From positions 27,002,408 through 27,066,407 of the forward strand of contig NC_026657.2 in assembly GCF_000004075.3 (NCBI RefSeq): DNA of 64,000 nt. Reading direction: 5' to 3'. The notes below the pieces were generated by a model. That model was not told the origin of the DNA, did not search any database, and saw only the letters and a program-made list of their open reading frames with translations. The DNA is from Cucumis sativus. Taxonomy: Eukaryota; Streptophyta; Magnoliopsida; Cucurbitales; Cucurbitaceae. Both the position numbers and the translations under genes were made by a program. Below, in pieces: positions 34,498 through 55,377 of the stretch; the first letter of the stretch is position 1; the number at the start of each line of letters is the position of its first letter.

Positions 34498-35129
34498 TGC
34501 ATTGAAAAAAAAACAGTAATCAAAGAAAATCAGGATTCACTTTCAAAATCCCCGGACCTTCCTCGCATCTGGGCTTTAACCAAAACAGGGAACAACCCAA
34601 CCCTGTGATTGAAATGAAACAATAGCCGACGTTTCTCCCAAAAGGGTCGGTTCCCAAAGGCTCAAATTCCCCTTTTGAAGCCTCAAAATCCAAATAGAAA
34701 TCGTCAACACCCACGAAGATTCAGAACCAGATTGAAAACGCTAGGGTTTGAGAAAACTCAAAAAAAGAAGAAAAGGAAAAAGAAACCCCGAGTATAATGT
34801 GCCCCAAATTCCGCATCCACAAAAGGAAGAGAAGAAAAAGAACCCAAAATCAAAATCCGCAGAAGAAGAGATTAGAAATGAAAAAAGAAGAAGAAATCTG
34901 CAGAGGACATTGGGATGGCCTCGGAATCTGGGGCTTCCTCAATGTGAGGGTTTGGTGAAGGGGAAAAAGAAGAGCATAAGAAGGAGGAGGAAATGGAGGG
35001 GGTGGAAATTGATGGCTGAGAAAGAAAGAGAAGAAGAAGGATGAGGAAACTGAGTCAAATGTGAGATTGACTGAGTCACAGTGATGATCTGAGCTTTGTT
35101 GGAAGATATAATAATAAGAAGAAATTTTC

Positions 35130-35168
<39 letters not shown>

Positions 35169-35280
35169 TGGGATTGCGATGAAGAAGGAGGAGGAGAAGA
35201 AGAAGAAGAAGAAGAAGAAGGAAGAAAAGTTTAGGGGGAAGTTGACACAGTTTTGGTTTTAGGGCTATTTTAGGGAAGAA
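34498..35280. other. Promoter/leader of proline-rich gene with A and GAA tracts
   Basis: Non-coding and purine-rich on plus. Poly-A of about 27 bases lies at 35137-35164, and a GGA/GAA trinucleotide array runs at 35181-35220. Open frames here are Lys/Glu/Arg-rich artefacts. Confidence 0.5.
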
Positions 35281-37390
35281 GAAGAGGGAATAGGGATAGA
35301 TAGATTAAATAACAATTAATCTTTTATTTAGTTTTTCCAAGCTGTTTACTCTTTTTGATGACAGACAACATTACCTTTTCTTTTTCTTTTGAAGATTCAA
35401 ACACATTAACTTAATCCTACACTTAGCTGTTAAAAATACCCTAATTATATGCTTTGCTTATCTGTTCCTCTTTCTCTACATCTCAATCTTTTTATTAACA
35501 TATAACCTCCTTTTTTTCTTTTCCTTTTTCCATCTTTCTTTCTTTTTTTACTAATAATTACTTAAAACATTCCCTTTTCTTAGCTCCTTTTTCTTTTAAT
35601 TACATATTTAGCCTTTTATTTTCTTTACTTTTTGTCATTATAAAATCTCAAATAGATTCATTTTTTCTTATTTTCGGTTCTTTCACCTTTTATTTATTTC
35701 TATACATCTTTTATACTTTTTAGTTTTTTTTTTTTTTGTCATTTACATTTTTAACATATTACTTAATTAATTTATTCTATTTTCTTTCCATTTTTTATCA
35801 TTCCTAGACTTGGCATTTTTTTTTCTAAAACTACAATAATGGAATTGTTTGCCAAATTTAAAATCTACTTCTTTTTGTCTTTTTCAAATTTTTGCATAGT
35901 TTTTTAAACCGATGGAAAAAATAAATAAATAACAAACAAAGATATTTGAGAGTAGAAGTAATGTTCTATAGATTTTGGATCCTTTCAGAAAAAATATGTC
36001 TATTAAATTTATTTTTATTTAAACCTCTTTTATGAAAACAATTTACCCTATACTTTAAAAATACTTTAATTAGAAACATTCTAATTTTTCTCTAAATAAT
36101 TTAATTTTTAAAATTAAACATTCGAAAATATAATTCAAACTCTCCTTTATTTTTCAAAACAAAAAAAAACAAAATAGTTCATAAATATGGCATCAAAAAA
36201 TATGCACGAAAATAGAACGATACAAGGTAGGTATCAAACCTTCGCTATCTTAAAAAGTAATGGATGCTTTTATTCACTAAGCAGTCGTGATCAAATTCAA
36301 ACTAACAATTATCTTTTTAAAAAAAATTCAACAATTAGGGTGGAAGTATTTTTAACTACTTAATTAATGGTATAAATTTTTAGGTTAGATATCCAAACGT
36401 CATATTAATTAAAGACATTTTCGATTATAGTAGCAAAATATCATATTTAAGTATTTTTTTAAGTGCATTGATAAACATTAATAATAGTGTCTATAACTCT
36501 CGATAGAATTTAAAATTTTGCTATTTTTATAAATATTTTCAACAGTATTATTATTTATAATAATTATTTTTTAGAATTATAGTTGACTTATTATTTTTTT
36601 AAAAAAATGCTTAATTTGTTATTTTCGAAACGTTATATTTTGAAGTGAAAGAGAGAATCCAATGTGATTGATATTGTTCCTAAACAAATGGTAATATGAG
36701 GGTTTGTTGAACAACTAAAATGAATAATTATTTTGTTGGGTTAAACATTTAGAATAATGTCTTCCACTTTGGTAGATTTACTTACAAGTACAAAGGTCAT
36801 AATCACTAATTTAAATATTACTATTAGTCTAATTCAAAGAAAATGATGTCAAAATTTTAGGTTTCAATATACTTAGTTTGTGTAGTAAATAATTAAGTAT
36901 TTTATGGGATGATGTGTTTTAAAAGAGAATTGATTATTAAAAGATCTCTAAGTTATATATATTGATAAAATCTCACAATCTCCATTTCATAATCATATAT
37001 TTGGTCCCACAAAGACCTTCCTTGTATAATAATATTTAAATTTCATAAGCAAATTATTGATGAGATTAAAGATATTTATTTTATATCTACAAAGCTAAAA
37101 GACAGAGTTTTGGTTTTTACTCAAATTAGGTATATTAAATATTAATAATCATTTTATAATTATAAACTCAAACTTTCTAAAATATTTTACAATCACTCTA
37201 AATAACTTTATAATTATTTCTAAATTTTATTTTTAACAATTTTATTACATTAATCTTAGAAAATAAATCTTTGAGTTTGTTTTTTTTATGGATAACCGTT
37301 TTGTGATTTCTTTTATGATTTACAAACGTATAAAATTTAATATATATTTTACTTGTGTGAATGTGTAGTACTTCGTTTTTTTATAACGTG
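35281..37390. other. AT-rich gene-free DNA
   Basis: Very AT-rich with many stop codons in all frames. A weak MITE-family relic (TAGCAAAATATCAT...TTTTGCTATTTTTATAAATA) lies at 36430-36540. Nothing else. Confidence 0.45.
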
Positions 37391-37394
37391 TCCT

Positions 37395-37555
37395 ATTAGG
37401 AATTACCATGTTTATCGTAATCCTAACACGTTAGTCATGTCTAGCGCTATCTTTTTTTTTTCACACTTTGGGTCTTTTCATAGTGTCATATTTGAAGGAA
37501 AATAAGCATCGCAATAGGCATGACCTAAAGCTACGATAAACATAGTATTCCTAAT
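37395..37555. mobile_element. Hairpin element, about 160 bp
   Basis: AGGAATTACCATGTTTATCGTA (about 37398) is mirrored by TACGATAAACATAGTATTCCT (about 37531). The arms extend inward through GTCATGTCTAGCGCT and AGCATCGCAATAGGCATGAC. An imperfect stem of at least 45 bp surrounds a T-rich loop. This fits a small foldback transposon. No TSD was confirmed. Confidence 0.6.
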
Positions 37556-39714
37556 ACAATAAGTGTACGTAGGTGGAAAGTGGATAATCGACAATTAAAA
37601 ATAAATTTCATCTGTTTAAAAGTTTGTTTGTTTTTTTATTTCTCTAATGAATGAAGACGTGTGTGAATGTTAAATATGGTAGGTTGATTAGGGTTGTATA
37701 AAGGAGTTGAAAAAGTCTTCCTCATTTTTTTTTCTCCTTTTTTTATTTTTTATTTTTGTGTTCATTTATTATGTTGTCTTTTTGTTTGGAGAAAAGTTTG
37801 TTGGTTTAATTAGAAGTTAGATATGTTAAGTTTGAGTTGTTAAATGTTTTTAGATCTAAATGGCAGCCAAAGAAACAGCTATGAGCTATCTACATTTCCT
37901 TATATTTATTTATTTTTTCAAAAGCTAGAATTGTGTAGTGCTAGGTTTTTTAACTTTTAAATTTTTTTTAATTTAACAAATTATCACACCATAATGAAGG
38001 ATTAATAAATTAATGTCTCTTCGAATTAAATTAAAAGAATTAAGCGTCGACAAATTAAATGATGTCACTTGTCTATCGAGCAATGTTAGTTGATATGAAA
38101 ATTATGACACGTGACCTGACAATTAGACATAAGTTAGGTTAACTCGAGACTTACACTACAAGAAAACGGGGATATTCCAACGCACAAAACTACGTCAGGA
38201 TAGACCATGTTGGGAAACAGATACTCCGCGACATTGTGAACTCTGTGTTAGCGGTGGCCCTCTATCTTGACGTAGTGTTCAAGATGTTGGGACCACTTAC
38301 AACTTCCTGGACACCATGCATGTATACATCGAAAAAACCTGAAATTTAAATAATAAGATATCTTTTTCTCGATGCAATGAAAGTATACGTGGGGGATTCC
38401 CTAGGTACATCTGACGTGGAAGTCTTTGGCGTCGAAAAAAATGGAAATTATTATTTAATTTTTTTGTTTTCCCAGCGTGTACGTGCATGACGTTGGGAAT
38501 TGTCTTACTATGGCCGACGTTAGCGTGACCACGTCGAAGAAAATGTAACGTTTAAATAATTATTTCAAACTTTTTCCGACGTAGTAAGTTAAACAACAGG
38601 ATTGGTCTTACTATGACCAACGTCAACGTTGACCACATCGAAAAAAATGTAACGTTTAAATAATTACTTAAAATTTTCCCCAACGCCATAAGAGAAATGT
38701 CGGGAATGAGTCCAACTAATCCCGACGTTTTCACTTATAACGTCAAAATTAGAGGGTTCTCGCGATTTATTTAGGCTGCATCGAGAGATCCCCTGTTAAT
38801 ATAAACACAGAACACACAAGAGAGAGAGAAAGAGAGAGAGATTCTTGTCGTTTTGCCGTCGTCGTCTATCGTCTCCTTGCTCCTTGTCGTCTTGTTCTGT
38901 CACCCATCATCCTTCTCTCGTTGTCGTATTTCACTGTCGGCTCTACTTTACATTTCGGTAAAGATAGGTTTTTTTTTTTGTTTCTAAGTTAAATAAATGT
39001 ATGTTTTAAATTTATATTGAATTTGTTTGCATGAATAAAGCTAGAATTGTTACATTGTATGTTTAAATGTATTGAAATAATTTATTGAAATTGTCGAAAG
39101 TTTATGAATTAAATTGTATGTATAAAATGTATATTGAAATTTGTATAGGTTTAGGGTTTGAAATTGTTGAAATTAATGTTTATAAGCATTGAAATGGTTT
39201 GAAGTTTAGGAATGAAATTGTATGTATAAATCGAAAAGATGTATTGAAATTGTAGAATTGTTGAAATTGATAAATTTTTATTTGTTGAAATAGTTTAAAT
39301 ATTTGAAATTTTTGAGGGGCCTAGTTGAGTAACTTACATTCATTTGTTGCGGCTATCCTGCTGTTATAATATTATTTAGTTTTTTATTTGTTATCATGTT
39401 TTGTTTGCTGGAATTAAGTGTTAGTTAGAATTATGATAGCCTTTAGTAGTTTATAATTTGTTGGAAGTATTTGGTAGCTTTTAAAGCTTGTAAATTTGGA
39501 AGTGTTAGGTAGCTTGGAAAGATTGAAGTAATTTGTGATCAGGTTGTTTTGACTATCTTGAAATTACGGTAGCTTTTTTAGTTTAAAGTTAGTTGTAGTG
39601 AAAGTTAGGATATTGGGTACTTGTGAAGTATAGCTTATTCATTAAGTAAGTTTGAGCATTTAAGAGGAGGAATATAAGACTAATGAAACCTATTTATGTT
39701 CTAGATCTTTAACG

Positions 39715-40178
39715 ATGGAAAATGGTTGGATGAAACTTAGGAATAAGTTCTCGGTTGAGTATAAAAAGGGAGTCTCCCAATTTTTAAAGGTTGCAAAGTA
39801 TCACGTCGTTTAGTACAGACATACAAGGTGTCCATGCAAGAGATGTATGAACTCAAATTTGAACTCATTAGAGGGTGTAGAGCAATATTTATTAACAATT
39901 GGAATATCTCCCTCCTATATAGATTAGGTGTATCATGGAGGGCAGTGAACTTGCATAGCGGTATAAAAAGATTTGATGAAGAAATTAGTCGTGACCCTTT
40001 CCATGAAGGAACTAGCAATAACCATTCTCCTGAAGACAATGAAATGTTGGGTATGCTTCATGATTTACAAGCTTCGTTTGAACATGAAGAAGAAACGGAG
40101 GAAGGTTTGGAGAATGACATGTCGGTTAATAGTGGGGTAGAACAAGAGACAATAAACATATTTGAGGAGTTATTAAAT
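39715..40178 (+). pseudogene. CACTA transposase N-terminal exon remnant
   Basis: The frame from ATG 39715 reads MENGWMKLRNKFSVEYKKGV then SQFLKVAKYH. Out of frame, CPCKRCMNSNLNSLEGVEQYL, GISPSYI, a stop, and VYHGG follow. This matches the transposase-associated zinc-finger domain at the start of TNP2-type proteins (W..S.EY..GV..FL, CPC..C, HL...GI...Y, WxxHG). A later acidic part, EDNEMLGMLHDL and NIFEELLND, is also typical. The exon stops where the second CACTA terminus begins. It carries stops and at least two frame changes. Confidence 0.75.
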
Positions 40179-40180
40179 GA

Positions 40181-40715
40181 CACTACAAAAAATCGAGAGT
40201 TTCTCGACGTAGAAAAACTCGTTCGAAAACATGACGTCGGTAGAAGCCAATGTTTCCCGACGCAACTTGGTGCACGTCGAGGGAAGGTATTTCTCCCGAC
40301 GCAGACACATTAGCGTCAGAACTAACTGTAATGGGTTTAGGGTTCCTCCGACGCGATGTGAGGTACGTCGGGAAATGGGCAACTATTCCCGACATGAAAA
40401 GTGTAACGTTGGAAAAGGGTGAACAATTAATTGTATCGTTTGGCCTTCCTCCGACGTGGTGCCAGGTGCATCGGGAAATGTGCACCTATTCCCGACGTCT
40501 ACAGTGTTGCGTCGGAGGAAGGGCAGATCATTAATTGTACGTTACGCCTTCCTCCAACGTGGTGTCAGCAACGTCGAGAATAGGATTAGGGATTCCCGAC
40601 ATCACTAATCGCGTCGGAAATTGGTTTAGGAATTTCCGACGTGTCACTAATCTTATCGGAAATAGGGCGCTATTCTCGACATTTTCGTTGTACGTCGGGA
40701 GTTCTCCGTCTTTTT
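40181..40715. repeat. CACTA subterminal palindromic array
   Basis: About twenty CCGACG or CGTCGG-type cores (with variants CCAACG, CCGACA, TATCGG) alternate in orientation every 20-35 bases, producing repeated small inverted repeats. The array abuts the internal CACTACAAAAAA end. Similar but more decayed arrays occur at 38154-38790 and 41150-41500. In CACTA elements such arrays bind the transposase. Confidence 0.8.
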
Positions 40716-41508
40716 AACTTCATTCTTTACATAATGGAAACAGAAAAGAGAAAGAAAACCGAAAGAGGGAGAGGGAGACCGAGAGGGAGATCAAGAAGAA
40801 GAGGTATTCATCGCGGTTGTTGTCCCCGTTACCGTCACCATCGTCATTGTCGCCCCTGTTGTCGTCACCGTCGGTAAGTGGTTTAGTTTAGTTATTGTTT
40901 TGTTTTAGTTAATTAGTTTTAGTATTTAGATTTCAAATTAGTTTTAGGTTTTATATTTTAGGTTTCAAATTAGTTTTAGTATTTAGATTTTGAATTAGTT
41001 GCAGGTTTTAGTATTGAAATTGAATTGGAAGTGTTGTTAGGATTTTGAATTAGTTGTAGGTTTTAGGAATTTGAATTTGAAGTGTTTAAGTTGAGATTGA
41101 AGTGTTGAAATTGAGATTGAAGATGAGTTTGAATTTTAATTTGACAGCATCCTTTGACGTTCATGCAACGACGGGAGATGTTTAGGAATTCTCGACGCAC
41201 AACTTGTTGTTGGTTTGTCGGGAGTGAATGCCTATCATGACGCCACGTCAGGCAAATGTCCTCTGACACCGTGTTAGGCATTTCTTATTGCCGACGCATT
41301 GACAAGACGTCGGAAGTGGCCTTTCCCCGACGTTTCATATCAATCGGTAGCTTGCGTCGGGAAAAATGAATTGTCGACGTTGTTCCGTTTGTGGGTCGAT
41401 TTTACCTTCCCTAATGCAGTACTACCAACACTCTTTTCGACGTGGCTTACTATGTTACATTCCCAACGCATTTATGCGTCGGAAGAACTCCTAATTCTTG
41501 TAGTGTTA

Positions 41509-44500
41509 CTAAAATGGATTGAGCCAACAAAGCTAATCAAGTAGTTAGAGGTCAATCCAAACTATCAACAAGTCATTAGTCGATCTAAGCTAGTCCAGGC
41601 AATCAACAAATCTAGGACAAATGTAAACTAAACGAAAAGTTTAAGGTTGGTTCATCCCATTGAAAATCATAAAGTCCAAAGAGTGGTCACCTCCTAAGAA
41701 GATCAACAAGTCCAAAGGTTGATCATTTAAGAAGATCATCAAGTTCGTAAGCCTATCATCTAAAATGATGAACAAGCTTAAGGACTAAAGTTTAAGCACT
41801 AAAGGGAAAGAGTAAGAAGATAAAATTGGAGATTGTAGCACTTATACTACAAACTCATGAAATCAACTACGTTTATTTCTACGAATTGAATTTTCTTGTT
41901 GAAATCTGGTGTTAACAAATTGGCATGCCCAATTAGACAATTTCTACTTTGCAATGATATCAAAGAAGTTACTTAAAAACTAGTTGCTTCAACTAACTTC
42001 TTTATAGGGTATAGTACAAGCATTTGATGTTGTGAAAAACTGACAAAACCCCATTGTCTAATAGTAAACCAAAATCAATATTTAAAGATATGTAAATCAT
42101 TCCACAAACTAGAAAATAAAAAGAGTTAAGAGTAGAGAGAAGAACACAAATATTTGTAAAATACAAGTGATCAAACTTCTTGAACTAAACAGTTGAAAGA
42201 TATGAAAAAAGTCAATCGTTCTAACTACTGTAATTAACTATCTCTAAGTTATCAATCATCGATTGGAGAAAAGCTTTGACTTAAAAGAGTTAACTTTAAG
42301 ATTAGCTAAAGAACGAAAGATTGAGATCGACATTGATGAAATAACTCAAAAAAATTATATTGCAAGAACAAAAAAATAGATATGTAGCTAAATAAACTCC
42401 ACAAGTTCATTTCATACTAATGTCAAAGAAGTCAAGTGTTCAAAAAAATCGAGCAAAAAAACTTCTTTTCAATCGTATTAAGCTTTATCAACTACTCAAT
42501 TTTTCAGTTTTTTTCAAAGATTAAGTATAACCACGGTAGAAGAAAAAGATGCATAATTAATGTCATCTTCAATTAAACTTCAACCTTCAAATACAACTTA
42601 ACTCAAACCTCTTAGACAAGAAGTTATTATCTTCTTCTTCATAATTTTAGGAAAATTGAACCACGTAGCAACTGTTAGTCGAGTTTGAGAATATGTCTAA
42701 AAAACAAAAGATTGTTTGAATCAATTTTGTTAACATGGGATTGATTATTTCAATTATCTTACTCCATATTCTCTTATGATTGCCCAACAACAAAGTCAAT
42801 TCCATCAACAAATTATAATCACAATTTCAATCAACTACATTTTATTATTTCTATGTTCCCTAATGGTTTGGCTATAAAAGTGTTTTTTAAAAAAAAATAA
42901 AAATGATTCATCTACGTATAAACAATTTTTTGATCATGGTTTAAAATACCATTCAAAAGTTTTTTTCAGTGATTCTTAATCACTCAAATTTGTTTCAAAA
43001 TATAAGATATTCATGGTTTTATGATACACTTTGAAATTGATTGTTCGATTCATTTAAATATAATATTTTAAATACATAAATTGTAGCGCATAATCTTGAA
43101 AATCTAGTAGTTATTTAGAAATGAAAGTATTTATTTGTGCTATTTTTTTAAAAAAAATGCTAGGCAGGTTTTCCTTGTTGAAGTAATTACTAAGTTGAAG
43201 ATTTGAAAATATTTTGATTTTTAACCGTTAATATAATTTTAATTATCATGTTATGAATTTTAGATTTTTTTTTTTTTAACTAATCAATAATATATTCATA
43301 GAATTTAATTTTTTACACTAAACCATCCATATGGAGGGAAGTAGTCCGGAGTCCGGAGGATTCTTATCCGTAGGACTATCCATATGGAAGTAGGACCAAA
43401 TCCTCATTTTTATAATTTGAATTTTTGGATTAATGAATACCATTAAGCATTTCTATCATAATAATTAATAGTCTTTTAAAATTTTAGTTATTTGAGAAAT
43501 TATTGTAGAAAGACTTAGAGAAAGAACCTAAATTCACTCCCATTTTTCACAAATATCCTTTGAAATTATTTTCTAAAATAGGATTTCATATAAAATTTGA
43601 CAACAATTACCTTTTAATAATTATATATTATATTAGTAAGTAATTTTAAATTATTTCTTTATTAAAGATAATTTCAATTTATTGTCATAGTAATTAATTT
43701 CTTATACTATTGTATGTTATTATTATGAAAATTATTTGACTGTATTTTGTAACCAAAGTATAATACAAAATATAATTCAATATGGTAATTTATTGGAATT
43801 AATTTATCATAACTGTGGAAATTGTTTCATCTTCATCACCAAACTACATTCAATTTTCAATGGTAGTCGGACACCTTTTACTTCCATAACCTCAACCTTT
43901 CAATTTTTCATTGATTTCATCGCCGGCAACCGTCCATCTTCATTACGTTTACCTTTTATTAATAACCAAACATCTAATTTTCTTCGCATTTTTCTTTATC
44001 GTTCGACATCATTTTCATTAACCTTACTATTTTCCGTATATTTCGTTCCCTTCCGGTTAGTATTTGGTCGAACTTTTCTTTATTCCTTTTCTTCTCGGTA
44101 GACTTCCGATTAGTAGGAATTTTCAATTATTTTCATTATTCTTCATTGCATATATTTCAAGAACACATATATACACATATTTTACAATATGTTTTCCGTC
44201 ACTTCTCTATTATAAATTTTCATTATCATATTGTATACAACATTAATTAACTATATACCCGTAAGGTATCATCGTTTTTTTTACATGATTTATTAAATAT
44301 ATATCACATATTATTTATAATTATACTAAGTTTTTAATATTCCCACAAAACAGAATATATATATTTTTTATTTATTACATATATATACCACATCTAACTT
44401 TCTATTATAATCATTGTTTAATTTTCTAGTATGATGTTTTATTATATATATACTACATCAATTAATGGAGTATCTAAAATATACTCAATATACTCTAATC

Positions 44501-46020
44501 TTCATATTTTTCAAAATATACAGTAGTAACCTCAAATTTTAGACTAAAATTCTGTCGAAAAATGCTGTATTTGTCGGTCATCGAACTTTTTCTTCTTTCA
44601 CCGCCAAAATCTCTCAAATTTCTCAATATAAATGGTGGCTTATACAATTTTAATGGAAGGAGAATACCACGGTGATCGAAGAAGGAAAGTGGTGTTCAAA
44701 TTAAGAAGAAAAGTTTGTATCGTGGTTGATTTTTTTCATAAACCGTAATCCACTTTTTTTTCATTTATTTTTTATTTATAATCAATTTAATATTAGAAAT
44801 GGGTATATATGTAATTTGTGCTATACATTTATGTAAAACATAGGTCAATTTAGGACATTTGTGAAATTTATTAGAAATTTAAGTCTACTATATAATATCA
44901 TATAGCAATTTAGGAATCTCAGTCAAAAGACCCATTATTCTAAAATGTAAAGCTATTGAAGATTTCTTTATATACTAATGATAGGTATAAGATTTTGTTA
45001 TATGTAATAAATATTTTGGTTTATTTTGAACTTTGATTGTTATTTTTTAAAATGAATCTTTAAATTTAAATTTTATTGTATTTCTGGTCAAATGTTTCAT
45101 TTATGAAAGAGTTCATATTCGTAAGAATGATAAATAAATTGGGCTCATCAACCCAAGGCCCAAAGGCTTTTAAACGTTAAATGGGCTACAAGTGGCCATA
45201 CCAATAACTCTCAGGCCCAATTATAATATTTACTGTTTCCAAAACAAAATTTTCAATCCTTTTGTTACCCATTAAAAACACTTTATGAAATTAAAATAAT
45301 TAATTATAGCTAAATTGATTAAGCCATTGTAAACTCAAGAAAAAGACCTCTAGCCACATATATTGAATCAATTAAATAATGTATTAGGTTTATTTTAATT
45401 ACTTCAATAGTTAACTAATTAATTTCTTAAGAAAAACCTTATTAAAATTTTAATTTTGATCTATAATGATATACCTATCATTTAGCATGTTCATAATCTA
45501 AGTAGTGAACATGAATTTGTTTTTTTTAGATCATGAATGGAAGCAAAACTTAAAATTTTAAAATCAATTAAGAAGATTCTTGTACAAATTTTCTAAACGT
45601 TGATGCTACTTATAATTATATAAAATTCTGTCCAAAATGTTTGACTGACTTTTCAATTCAATGATACAAAATATTATAGTTTAAATTTAATTATATGTTT
45701 ATTCTATAAACTCTTCATCAATCATGCATGGTATTATAGTTTAATTAATATATAAATATATTCAATAAACTTTTAAGATTGTATTTTATTTTGTTCATCA
45801 ACTTATATTTGACAGACATCAATTTTGTATCAAATAAGTTCTTAAACTTTTAAAAAGATCACTTTGAGTAAGTTAGGAAGAGTTTAGTTCAATACATACC
45901 TATACTAAAACTAACATTTATATCTAATAAAAAAATTGAAAGTACGAGGATAATAAGTTATTAGTTTAGAAAATTGTTAGAAAAAAAACTTAACCAATGA
46001 TGAACAAACTATAATAAATG
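41509..46020. other. AT-rich gene-free DNA
   Basis: The first 400 bases repeat short phrases such as ATCAACAAGTCC and AAGAAGATCATCAAG, suggesting that the CACTA element landed in an older repeat. An inverted motif, ATCCATATGGA, occurs twice at about 43326-43388. The 43736-44101 plus frame is Phe/Ser/Ile-rich with no family motif. No gene is supported. Confidence 0.4.
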
Positions 46021-46860
46021 TTTTGACTTCCACGTGCGTGCACACGTATGTAACAAAGTAAAGTAATCACGTATGTAACAAAGTTTCTATATAACTTTTT
46101 AAAGTATGACCATTTATTTACAATTTATTTAAAAGAATAGTTTTGTTAGGAGGTTTGGAATAAGGAGTAAGTTGTTATAGTCGTAAGTTTTGAAGGGATA
46201 TTATTTTAGTTTGGACTATAATAGTATCTATTTGTGATGTACGATTATTTTTGTTTAAGAAAAAATATAGTATAACATTATAGCAAATAATAAAAAACGA
46301 TAATGTTAAATAGTCAAATAGTAAAATTAGAACACGCATTTACCGTAAATATATATGTTATAATGCTTGCCGCATACATCCCCTTTGTATTCAAAGTTGT
46401 ATGGATTTTTATTTTGAAGATGAAATTGTCTCATATTGAAAATCCTTAATTAAGTGACAGACTCTAAACCCTATAAAGAGAGTTTATAACTTTGGTTTCA
46501 AGTTGTTGTAGTTAGCACTTTAACTTTTGGATATGCGTACTGACTCTAGTAAGATTTTGTTTCATATTCTCAAGTGTGTGAGGAAGATTAGAGAGTGCAA
46601 GTAGTACAAAAACTACGAGAGAGTAACCTCGTAATCGGGATCGGAGATATAAAATTCTATATGATTTTTCTTATTTAGTGAACCGTGGTTTTTCTATTAG
46701 CTAGGATATTAGAAAATATCAAAATATTTAGCTTATTAGTATGTCAAACGGATTATCAACTATGTATTGTTTACATCACGTAGGTCCATGTAATATTTCT
46801 ATTTATTGTCCCTCATTTGTAACATTTTCGTAAGGAAGATTAGTATATTTCTATCTACTC
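46021..46860. mobile_element. Possible LTR relic
   Basis: TATAAAGAGAGTTTATAACTTTG, then GTGTGTGAGGAAGATTAGAG, CTCGTAATCGGGATCGGAG and GAACCGTGGTTTTT follow the order seen in the 3' parts of copia-type LTRs. A short direct repeat, ACGTATGTAACAAAGT, occurs twice at about 46045-46090. There is no coding remnant. Weak call. Confidence 0.3.

Positions 46861-55377
<8,517 letters not shown>

Larger units (their letters stand above)
38154..41505 (+). mobile_element. Rearranged non-autonomous CACTA transposon
   Basis: The ends are CACTACAAGAA (38154-38164) and its complement TTCTTGTAGTG (41495-41505), flanked by TTA on both sides (38151-38153, 41506-41508). This is the 3-bp target duplication of CACTA elements. 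Inside are a subterminal array of CGACG/CGTCG repeats, then a CT-rich leader with a donor (38817-38960) and one decayed transposase exon (39715-40178). A second internal CACTACAAAAAA terminus follows at 40181, then a second subterminal array, another leader with donor (40735-40876) and the 3' array. It cannot encode a transposase. The repeated left end shows nested insertion or recombination between related elements. Confidence 0.9.

Noticed and set aside
39828..40313. 161-codon plus frame as a real gene
   Set aside because: It is one frame of a broken CACTA transposase exon that runs into the neighbouring terminal repeats.
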